Shown here: one piece after another, positions 51,901-61,892 of the stretch
Layout: every line of letters starts with the position of its first letter
Numbering within the stretch: the stretch's first letter is position 1
Assembly: GCA_037039685.1 (NCBI GenBank)
Contig: JAWNGF010000003.1
Coordinates: forward strand, 1,798,001-1,862,000
Source: Ceratobasidium sp. AG-K
Lineage: Eukaryota; Basidiomycota; Agaricomycetes; Cantharellales; Ceratobasidiaceae
Direction: 5' to 3'
Length of the DNA stretch: 64,000 bases
Program-made: the position numbers and the translations under genes
Notes under the pieces: model-generated
Told to the model about the DNA's origin: nothing
Database searches by the model: none
What the model saw: only the letters and a program-made list of their open reading frames with translations

Positions 51901-52589
51901 GACTGTAGATTTGTTTAGTGTTTATTATCGTGTCTGTTTTCTTTTCGTTGGTACTGTGTAGCCTCTGTTGTAATCGGATGATGCTCGAGTGATGTAATGG
52001 CTATTGCAAGTTGCAGTCTCTTGGCCTGGATCATGCTCTATATCAAAACTCGCTGTACAGTCAAGTGTCCGGTTCGGCTGGATTAGAATAAGCGCCGATG
52101 CGTCAGGCACTTGAATCACCGCCAAGTCACGAGAAGCATTCACGCAGGTCCCGAATATAAAACTTTCAAGGTCGCAGGGACAGAGGTCGAGATATTGCGG
52201 CCGTGATAGTCCGGAGTCGTAGGGTGGGGATCTACGCGAGTCTGGTGAATCCGAGATGGACCGTTCTAGTGGCCGAGGATAACCTATCATTAACACACGT
52301 GTGCTGACATAACGACTTGGCGCCTCTAGCGCCGCATTTTGCACAAAATACGTAGACTTGGCATCTCACCACACCACAAGTGCGAGTCCACACCTCGAGC
52401 CTTGGCGATCCCCTCGACTGTTACATATACTGCTTTCCTACCCCTATCTCCCAGCTCTTGAGATACCCGTCTGAACCTCGCGGACTGGGCATTTTCGAAT
52501 GAGCGTTTTGTGCTTGGTTTATATTACTCTCTGTGTGTTTGGAGGAGCTCAATAACACTAGCCAGTGGAGCTTATCTTGAAATTTTCCT
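51901..52589. other. Intergenic, antiporter 5' region
   Basis: 689 bp between the PHD gene and the antiporter. The frame 51925-52344 (minus) has no supporting signal. The right end must include the 5' leader of the antiporter, whose start codon is split at 52590. An ACACGTGT E-box lies at 52296-52303. Confidence 0.5.
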
Positions 52590-54978
52590 ATGTGAGTTTT
52601 TTCTTTTTTTTTTGGTGGTCGTGTGACCCAACTCACCCCTCGCAGGACTAAAATCGAACTTCATCTGACGGACCTGAACATTTGTCTGGCGACCTTGTCG
52701 CTGTACATTTGTGGATACGGTGAGTCGAGTCGGACATTTTCGGACGCGAGCTGACGGGAGTAGGTCTCGTGTCGTATGTTATCAAGCATCGGCTCTATCT
52801 GTAAGTCTGGAATCGCGTTTTGTGTTTGTGCTTAGCGATGGCAGGTCCGAGCCGTTGATTGCTTTGCTGTTTGGAATCATCGTTGGGCCGGCGGTAAGTC
52901 TGGTTTGCGGTCGTGTGACACCGCGCTTAAGATATGTTAGGTCCTGAACTGGGTGGACCCTAATTTATGGAAACCCGAAGAGGACAGACTGATGGGATAC
53001 AAGGACAGTCTCACGTACGTCCCCTGCTACACACTCAACCTATACTGACGTCACCAGTCTCGAGATTACTCGCATCACCATCGGGATTCAAGTCTTTTTC
53101 GCCGGCGTCGCGCTCCCGAAAAAGTACCTGAAGACAGAATTTCAGTCGCTCGTCATGCTGTTGTTGCCGATCATGGGTATTGCGTGGGTCGTTTGTGGGT
53201 TCTTGATCTATGAGCTCATTCCCCGGTTGACGTTTGTGAGTCTTTCTTGCTCGGAATTCAAACGCTGTTTTTCTTATTTGGGGCCGGGTAGATGGAAGCG
53301 CTGTTGATTGCGGCGTGTATCACGCCGACGGATCCGGTTTTGGCGAATAGTATCACCAAGGGGCGGTATGCGGAGCAGAGTGTGTCGCCGAGTATTCGGA
53401 ATATCATGTGAGTGAGCTGGGATCTTCAAGTGCGTTGGCTTAGTCTGTAGTGTGGCCGAATCGGGTGCGAATGATGGGCTTGGGTATCCGTTTATCTTTT
53501 TGCGTGAGTTGGCTAGTTGGTACGTTGAGTGTTGGCTAAGTCTTGCAGCCTTGTTTGCGATCATGGCGAGGAGCTCTGAAGAGTTTAGTGGCCCGAATAG
53601 GAATTTGAGTGGGATCATTGCGCGCTGGATCTAGTAAGGCCTCCCTTCGAGCCGCATAGACCCAGTACTGACTGAACATAGTGAAACCTGGCTGTACCAA
53701 GTCACGTTCTCCGTCGTGCTCGGCCTGCTCATCGGCTGGGTCGCACGTAAATCCCTACGATGGTGCGAAAAGAGACACATGCTCGATGAAGACAACTTTG
53801 TTGCCTATGGAACAGGCCTGAGCTTTTTCTGCGTCGGGTTTCTGGGAATAGTAAGTCCACATCTATCCTGCGCTTGAAACGATCATTGAGTTTGTAGATC
53901 GGATCAGATGATCTACTGTGCTGCTTCATCGCCGGAAACTCGTTCTCCTGGTACGCCGTTTCAGCTCAGTTGCTTCACACCTAACCACCTGGAACAGGGA
54001 CGACAGACAACGCCTCGCGGCTGAAGACGCAGGGTTTCAGGACATCATCGACATGCTCTTGAACGCCGTGAGTGCCACTGTCGTCATTTGGGCGTGTCTG
54101 ACTCGTGTAGGCTATTTTCATGTATGTTGGAGCGATCATCCCTTGGTACGCATACAACGACCCCATAACGGGGATTGTGCCCTGGCGGATCGTGGTGCTT
54201 GCCATTTGTGTCATGGCATTTAGGAGGTTGCCGTGGGTTGTTGCGATTGTAAGTGTGCTTGTTCTAGTTGTTGGCGTAATGTTGATATTTTGCATAGTAC
54301 AAGATGATTCCAGCCATCTCGACACTGCACGAGGCTGTTTTTATTGGGTGGTTCGGTCCCATTGGAAGTATGTCGAGCGTTGTCGCACACAAGGCGAGTT
54401 CTGATACCTTGCAGTCTCAGCGATTTTCTATGTGCAAGTGGCACTCGAATATCTCCCCAAGGAATCGCGGGACCAGGTCAAAAAGACTGTCGAGCCGATC
54501 GTGTATTTTGTAAGTAAAGCGCTAGCAAAACCAGCGCCCGGCTCACAGGTCCAATAGATGGTCTTTACCAGTATCCTTGTGCATGGCATCACGGTACCCA
54601 TGACTAAAGCATTCATGCGTGGCGTCACCCTGACACGCACCTTGACCCAACCCACCGACGCTGTTAAGCAAAAGTCGTCCCCAGTCTCGATCAACGACAT
54701 TCATCGGATCGGGGTGCCCGTTCCGCTTCCGACGTACAACGGTAGCACGGGTCGGAGGGCTAGTGCGAGCACGACTCATACCCCCCGTGCGACGAGCCCC
54801 GATCCCCAGACCCAGACCCAGATTAGCAGCGTGGGCCATGTCCGCTCGGATAGCCTGAGGGGTCGCGATGTAGAGGCTGCTCCTCCCGAAGGACGCTCTG
54901 TTGCGTGAGTGGTGCTCGAATTGGATTTAAGAACTAGAGCTAACGCACTCGTATCCAGGTTCCAGAGCCCTGCGTAAC
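52590..54978 (+). CDS. Plasma-membrane Na+(K+)/H+ antiporter (CPA1, Nha1/Sod2 type)
   Basis: Exports Na+ or K+ in exchange for protons, for salt tolerance and pH balance. The start codon is split: AT at 52590-52591 ends exon 1, and G at 52646 opens exon 2, giving MTKIELHLTDLNICLATLSL, which matches the expected N-terminus. Next exons are 52646-52719, 52764-52800 and 52845-52893, then others to the stop at 54976-54978. There are about 12 hydrophobic segments. Key motifs: CITPTDPVLANSI, VAESGANDGLGYPFIF (ND of the ion site) and GFLGIIGSDDLLCCFIAGN (DD). The C-terminal tail is short and Ser/Thr-rich, unlike the long tail of yeast Nha1, and so closer to Sod2-like transporters. Confidence 0.95.
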
Positions 54979-55120
54979 TAACCCAAAGATCCTCCGTATT
55001 TGAGCTCATATGTATGGACATATTGAGGACAAGCTAGATATTCTGATTAACAAGTTTCTATTCTCCGTAAATACGATAAAAATACAACAATGGTGACTGG
55101 GAATCAGAGCAAAGCGAAAC

Positions 55121-56518
55121 TTAGACAGCTGTTAAGATATCTTCTACAATAATATCGCAAATCGACCGACGGGAGTGTTCGAGATGCTCCAGTCCTAGAC
55201 TTGGGACAGAGCGCGTTCCTCGTTCGTCTTCCTCATCCCAAAGCAAGGGCGCGAGAATCTCGTCATGAGGTCCATTACGAACACGCAACCGGTGAGTAAC
55301 AATTCGCATAAATAGTCTGGCCGCATCTACTGCTGACGGCGCATATTCCGTGTTGGTTTGAGTCTGGTATGGATGTAAGGCGGGAAGCATGCGGGATACG
55401 ACCGATGACGCCTTGAGAAAAGCTTCAAATTCGCGCTGGGCTCGGAGGGTGAGGAATGAGCCGTCTAGTTGGTGGTGAAGGCGAGCGGCCGACATGAGGG
55501 AGCTGGTATAAATCTGAAGAGGGAGGGGTAATAGTATGCTATTAGTTGTTTTGATGATACGTTGCACATCCTAAAGTGAAGTTTGTCAAATATTCGCGCT
55601 ATTCTGGTCCTATAGCTTAACACACCTCTTGTTTTAATACGGGGGCCTGTTGAAGCTGGTGCTGCGAACCGGAATTATTCATGTCCTGGTCAGTCAGTAC
55701 CACGGTCACGCTGTAACCAAATAGGTCGACCTGCGTTTATGAGTGCTACGGTCAAATTGAAGCCCCAGACTGAAAAACCTAGAGAAGCTCACCAATGGTT
55801 TGATGACAGGGGAACGTTCGCGATCATCTCGTCCTCCAGGATGTACATAGACCACCAGAAAGTCATCAGGCAAGTTCCAACGCCCAATCCCAATTGGAGT
55901 ATCAGGATAATCGTCAGCATCACTATCGATAGTGATAATTCGCGATCTCAGCACGTCTACAAGAACTTGCTGTACAGCCCTGCTCGTCTGCTCAAGATGA
56001 GATACTACCAATGCATGAGGCACACGAGGTGCTGGTAGATTTCGTCGAGGGGGAAGTGAGTATGGCCGAAGAGGTTGACCGTTTGGCGTCAACGTGCGTG
56101 CTTGCGCCTGTTCAAAGGTTTGAACATTGGGATAAGATGATGGGCGAATAGGAGAACCAGCAGGTGATACTGCACGATGTTTGGAGCGGACGGGAGATTG
56201 CGCTGATCTGGCATAGCTACCGTTCATGGTGCTCACAAACGAGTGGTCGGGGTTATGTCCAGACTGGGTGATTAGAATGCTTCGTAGCAGAGCCAATGGC
56301 GTGTAGTGCTCCTTGGCTCGGATACGTTGAACCAACGTTCCAGTCAAAGTCGAGAGCGCAGTAATAACCAGGGTTTTGACTCGTCCAATATCTTCCTCTG
56401 GTGTCCGGATAATTAGGTGCTTGTAGCCGGCGGCAATACATGTCAACAGTGCAACTGTAATATCGGGATGCGTGTCGAGCTCTAGCACAGGCAGTTGGTC
56501 CGGTTGATTTATGGCCAT
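55121..56518 (-). CDS. Magnesium-chelatase/MoxR-like AAA-fold protein without a visible Walker A
   Basis: Exons: complement(55121-55570, 55626-55730, 55793-56518), phase 0 throughout, 426 aa. The N-terminal residues (VALLTCIAAGYKHLIIRTPE) and the middle block (HALVVSHLEQTSRAVQQVLVDVLRSR, here a Walker-B-like strand and helix) followed by IKPLVDLFGYSVTV resemble the chelatase/MoxR AAA+ core. A helical lid follows (IYTSSLMSAARLHHQLDGSF). I see no GxxGxGK Walker A, so ATP hydrolysis is doubtful. The linker at residues 95-150 is Ser/Pro-rich. The assignment is by fold pattern only. It is divergent from USE1 with 167 bp between starts, a probable shared promoter. Confidence 0.65.
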
Positions 56519-56685
56519 TAATAATTACCGACCAGGCAGTTTTTGCTTCCGAGAGTGTTAGGTGGTGGGTTTAGAGTTATGGCAAGGTGGTTGGCGCCTG
56601 TGGGTTTCGGGGCGTGGCTGTGCGTCATCGGCGCCTGTTGTGTCATTGACGGGAGGACACGTTGATCCTCGCTACAACCATCGTC

Positions 56686-57755
56686 ATGAGCTCCGAATCC
56701 TCCCATAACCAAGTAAACCTAGCTCGACTGTTAAGAAGACTTGAGAAAGCTGTAGAAGCGCAAAACTGGAACTATCAGAGTCTTACCGAACGGAGCGCAG
56801 CATGGATTCGTGCAGAAGGGATGCTACAGGTAAGTTTCTACACTGGCACCAGGATTTCTATCTGTACTAATGTTTTAGAGCGTTTCTTATGCCAGAAAGC
56901 TGCTAACGAGTGTGAGGAATGACCAAGGCCAGGATTATGACGTATCTCCGTAAGCGGAATGGGATTGTCTGAATTCTCAGTCTTACTTATTTTATGCTAC
57001 AGCAACCCAAGGTCCGAATACCTTCAAGCAACCGAAATCAAGATTGATGCGCTAGAGTCCGTACTGACGGACGTCAAATCTGTAAGTAGCCGAATTCGCT
57101 GTTGTACCCATTCGCCTTTACTCAGCCTCGGTTTTTGCAGCGTGCCCAGCCAAAGAAGTCAAGCCTCCCTCTTATCTCTCCCATGTTCCACCACCGCAGC
57201 CCAAACCCGTCGTCCGCCCCGAAATTACCGTTACCTCCGAACCTTCCAAATCTTCGGGAATAGTCACAACCGACTCTCTTCTTCCCGCAGGTGAAGAATC
57301 CACACGACTCCATAGCCCAGAGGTGGACCTGCTACCTTCTACACCCCTCCCAGAAGCCGATGTCAGATACACTCGTTCTGAACCCTCTGAATCACCTTCG
57401 GAGCCACCCATTCCCCGCTCATTCCCGTCCGGCCGCCCCCCAATCAACAGACCTTCCAGCGTTCATGCACACCTCGCTTCAAACGCAAGAAGACCTCTCA
57501 GAACAACTCGCTCAAATGGCCGCGCAACTCAAACGCAATGCCCAGTCGTTTGCTGCTCAGTTGCACGAAGACAATGCACTTGTTCAACTCGCACATGACC
57601 AGCTCGAAGGCGTACACACGCGCGTGAAGACTGAACGCACGACGTTACGAGATTTTAGAGGCAAGAGTGGTTATACTACATGTATGACACTAGGGATAAT
57701 CGTTGTTGTGGTTATATCGTGGGTTATGATGTTCTTCATGATCAAAGTAACGTAG
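56686..57755 (+). CDS. USE1: SNARE protein Use1 (ER-Golgi retrograde traffic), with two compensating frameshifts
   Basis: An ER-resident t-SNARE for retrograde COPI vesicles, with Sec20 and Ufe1. Exons: 56686-56829, 56879-56949, 57003-57081, 57141-57755. The N-terminal helices read LLRRLEKAVEAQNWNYQS. A Pro-rich linker lies in the middle of exon 4. The SNARE-like coiled coil (TQEDLSEQLAQMAAQLKRNA) follows, and a C-terminal tail anchor with about 20 hydrophobic residues (MTLGIIVVVVISWVMMFFMI). Exon 4 is 615 nt (205 codons) but its linker reads in a different frame between an apparent A loss at 57152-57154 and an apparent extra base near 57461-57464; the two cancel. The identity comes from the C-terminal half. 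Confidence 0.85.
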
Positions 57756-58020
57756 AGCTGTTTAATGTCACTATTGTCGTTTTGTTTTTACTTGTTCATT
57801 ACTTCACACTGTAATAAGATCATACATTTTTGCGTCGTTGGACTTGTTGTAAGGTGCAGAAGTCATTATTGACGAGACAGAGTACTAAGATATTGTATTG
57901 AATAAACACAAAACTGGGGAAATACATGGGCCAACAACACGAGCACAGTACAATAAAACGAGAAACCGAGCCCAGTCAAGATAATCTGAATGTAGAATCC
58001 AAAATGTCCATGAGTTCTGT

Positions 58021-60526
58021 TCAATCCGCTTCTCCTTCAATGACAGACGACGCGCTTGGTGTTGCCTCGCGCCCGGGATCCACCTCGCCGGGAGATGGAA
58101 CATGTTGTTCCCATAAACGGTCCTTCGCCCGCACTTCGATGTTGGCAAAAGCAGAATCCTGGGAAACCTTGATACAGTCGCGGGTGCCCAACAACAACAA
58201 CTCGAAGAAGAATGCCGAGGCAGCTCGACGGGTAGCCTTGTGCAAGGTTAGCAAATTACTCTTGCTGATCATCACGAAACTCACCTTTTCAGACACGCGC
58301 GCAAAGCTCACCACCTTCTCTTCTCACTATCGTCAGGCTGTAGACGATCCTGGAGCAGCTGGAGCGCCTTGGCAGTGTTTTTGCTGACACCCTTGACTTT
58401 ACCCTCTCCCGTAGCATCGCTCTCACTCGTCTGCGTCTGACTCTCAGCGCCCTTGACTCGATGATCAAACGCCGCAATCGCGCACTCAGCGTCATCGTAC
58501 GACCTGCCGAGCCCAGGTGTAGAGTACCGAGAACGGACTTCGTCGTCTACCAGTGACTGAGCCCGAGACCTTGGTGGGGATGGTTGAGGACCCATGCTCA
58601 CGTCGAGCGTAACATCACCAACGTCAAACGGCTGATCCTCCCCTAGTGCACCGAGGCCTTCGCTAATGGGAAGAGTGATGTCTGGACCAAACGGCCGCTC
58701 GCTTGGCGCTCGTTCGCTCACATCGCGATGCATGCCGTATTCGACCTCTGGCTCCTCGGCCCCGGGCGCAGAGATACGCGCACGTTTGGGCGTGCGGAGC
58801 GCTTCTTCTTCATCCTGTTCAGCCTGAGGAGCTCCAGGAGTGGCACCTGATTCAGGCCCAGCGCGTGCGCGACGGAGATTGGTGGTGGGGAACATGAACA
58901 TCTCGGCAAGAGCGGGTGGAAGGCCAGGAGGGGCAGCACAAAAGAAGGTGCCGTTTGGTGTGGTCTTGGTCGGCAGGAAGTGTGCAATGGGATCGGCACG
59001 GATTTCGAGCAGCCTCATAACGGTGGTGTTGTTGGGCAAAAATTGTTGCTGAAATTACGTCAGTCAAGTCATTGGAGGGTCAAGCATAACCATACCTCGG
59101 TCTGAATCGCGCTCAGATCTTCATCTCGTCGCCCTCGCCGCTCATCTGCAAGCTCCGCCACACTATCGACAACGAGCTTCTTAGCGGTGGTCTTTTTCCT
59201 GCCCGTCAGCTTTTCAGCCTCTTCGGCCTTCTTGGAAATACGCTCGGCAGTCTTGGGAGTGATCCCGGGCAGCAAGTCATCGGCCTTGGGGGTTGGCGGA
59301 GGCTCGGAGAGAGGAGTGGCTGCATAATGATATTAGTTGGCATTCAGTGACTTTCAAGACCCGTTCGATACTCACATGCTCTGGAACGATCGGCGGGTGG
59401 GGTTTTTTCTCCCTCCAGTTGAGCAGTATCTTCAGGAGCAGGCTCAGGGAGGGGAAGGGGAGCGGGCTCGTCGAATCCAATGCCAAGATCAAAGCCACCT
59501 CCCAATTCCCCGATATCCACATCCATTGCTCCGAGTTCAAACCCGGTTGTAGGTTCTGGTCCAAGCGATAGCTCGCGGGTTTTGCTTCGACTGCGCTCTG
59601 TGAGACGGTCTAACTCATCGCCCCCACGACCCAAAAGTGCTGATGCAAGTGATTCACGAGCTGAGCGAGGGATCGGAGCGTCTCGGCCCCGTTCCACGCT
59701 CATTGTCTCGTCACCATCTTCATCCTTGTCACCTGGAGGCTGTTCAAAGTCCAAGCCGAGATCGAAATCGATGTCTTGTGAGCCTATGCCATCTAGTGGG
59801 CCAAGATCGAATCCGTATCCAGGGTCATCGAGGGCTAGGGTGATCTCTCCAACGTTGGCGAGTGTGATGTCGCCGGGTCGTGCGAGGTTTTGAGTTCCCC
59901 CCGGTGCTTGTGTGACGACGAAGTCCAAATCCCTAAATGAAAAGTCGGTTAGACAGGCGTTAATTCAGGACTTAGGGGTATATTACCAGTTCATATCTGG
60001 CATAAGGAGATCAATGTCTAGTCCCTCCCCTGACAAAGTAATCGCGTTTCTGGGGACTTGCAATTGATCCTCAGTCATGTCGACAATACCAGGTCGGAAC
60101 GCCTAATAAACCAGGTCACCGATCATCCCTACACTTGCGTCAACATCACTCACCAACTTGATCTTCAGCAACGCCTCGTTACAGTCATCAAGAAGATACT
60201 TGGCTTTACGGCTATAGATCCTGCATACTCCGAGCAAGAGCTGACCACTCAGGCGGAGCGCCATGGGAACGACCTCCTGACCCAAGATAGCATCTGTGCG
60301 TTATTGGTTTCAACATGGGAGCCCATAGATGGCGTTTCACTGTACTGACCAACTGATTCAGATATATCTGTTTGTAGGGTCTGTGTAGGCACGGTAAGCA
60401 ACTTTCATGCATTGGGCAGAATTAAAACCGCACTTGAGTTTTGGACAACTTGCGCTCCCAGTGGGCGGCAAGCCACACTTTTCCTAGAGGCCCTCGCCTC
60501 GACAAGATAGCCTCTGAGTAGAACAT
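58021..60526 (-). CDS. RAD21: Cohesin kleisin subunit Rad21/Scc1, one apparent frameshift
   Basis: Closes the cohesin ring by binding Smc3 (N-terminus) and Smc1 (C-terminal winged helix). Exons: complement(58021-58236, 58285-59048, 59096-59319, 59376-59932, 59987-60102, 60154-60293, 60350-60380, 60434-60526), about 713 aa. The N-terminal kleisin domain reads [20 protein letters not shown], then [19 protein letters not shown] and [14 protein letters not shown]. The middle is acidic and disordered ([20 protein letters not shown]). The C-terminal winged helix has [19 protein letters not shown]. Exon 58285-59048 is 764 nt where 765 is needed: one A appears lost at 58316-58317, just before [10 protein letters not shown]. 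It is divergent from the zinc-knuckle gene, 161 bp away. Rad21 rather than meiotic Rec8 is likelier but not proven. Confidence 0.93.
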
Positions 60527-60687
60527 TGGGCCCGCCTAATCCGATCTACGACACAAGAAATTCAAGAAAGATGTGTGAGGGTGAGGGAGCAGCGCGGTCG
60601 GGGATGTATCCAACTGGAACACATCGGCGCTTGGGCGGAAACAACAATTACGTAAAGACATGTGACCTGGTGGCTTGTTTGACCACC

Positions 60688-61657
60688 ATGACAAGATATA
60701 CCAATGCTGGCCGCAAACGAACTTATCTCGAAGCTGGATTCGGAGGTAATAGAGACGGCGCTGTTTCCCCCGAGCCCGAGGTAGCTCAGCCCGATTCGGA
60801 ACCATCGGCGAAGCGGGCAAAGAGTGGAGGGGTCAAAAGGTCCAAGAGGCAGAAAGGTATGTTCTCTTCTTTTTTGTAATAATACAACTAATACAAGTGC
60901 CGTCTCTCCTCAAGACGAAATCGACCGCAAACATTCCTCTGAAGCTCGTAGGCTAAGACGTATTGATGAGAAACAAAAAGGCACGACGTGTTTTGCATGC
61001 AGAGAGCAGGGTCATGCCGCGAGAGACTGTCCAAATGCAGGCTTGGACTCCACAGAGGGTGGAGATGCGCTGCCCGCGAAAAAGGCACTAGTTGGAGTAT
61101 GTTATAGGTGAGACCGCAATATTCCCCCATAGTCAACTTATCTAATGCGTCACTACATAGATGTGGGTCGAATAGGCACTCGTTATCCCGGTGCAAAAAG
61201 CCTGAAAATCCAAAGAACCCACTTCCCCATGCATCTTGCTTCGTCTGTAAACAAAAAGGGCACCTTGCTGCTGCCTGTCTACAGAATGCAGGTCGGGGGA
61301 TTTATCCTAATGGTGGTTGTTGCAAGATGTGCGGGCAAACGGATCATCTCGCAAAAAATTGTCCACTGCGCAAACCAGGTGAGGCAGATTGTAATCTACT
61401 ATACGTACACTAATTAATTCTCAACAGAAACTGCTAAAGAAACTGTTTATTTCGGTGGAGAACATACTGGTGGTGCAGACGAGGACGACTTCCACACCCT
61501 AAGGAGAAGACATGCTGACGTCGACAAGGAAGAAAGGACGGAGCAGTACGTGGCTCGGACAGCGAAACGAGAGTCAAGAGCGGCCCCATCTCCTTCTCTC
61601 GTCAACGGCGTCGCAGTCAAACGACCAATCACAAAGGCCAAAGTTGTCGCATTTTGA
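60688..61657 (+). CDS. CCHC zinc-knuckle protein (ZCCHC9-like)
   Basis: Exons: 60688-60856, 60915-61107, 61161-61378, 61428-61657; phases 1, 2, 1; 269 aa. Four CCHC knuckles in a row: CFACREQGHAARDC, CYRCGSNRHSLSRC (split by an intron), CFVCKQKGHLAAAC and CKMCGQTDHLAKNC. These bind single-stranded RNA. A basic N-terminus precedes them (AKRAKSGGVKRSKRQK), likely nuclear/nucleolar. The C-terminus is acidic then basic. The number and spacing match the ZCCHC9 family, which acts on pre-rRNA in animals. The start is the ATG at 60688; an upstream in-frame frame lacks similar character. Confidence 0.9.
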
Positions 61658-61892
61658 GCTAGGGGTTCACTTAAGCTTTTTGGGTTGTTTGGGTTCATCA
61701 TTCGTGATCGTCAAAAATTTACAAATTAGTTTGCGTATATTTGGCCATCGAGATTTTTGCTTTGATCTTCAGCCAGGTCCTCCCATCTTGCACTAGCCAG
61801 GCGCAGCGAAGTAGATAGCTGCATTTTTGTACAAAGTGAGTAGTATGCTAGGTCATTACTGCTTGGGGTCTAAATAACCAGCCCAGCGCGGG

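Noticed and set aside
51925..52344. 139-codon minus-strand frame after the PHD gene
   Set aside because: No domain, overlaps the presumed 3' flank and antiporter promoter, and has no splice or start context.
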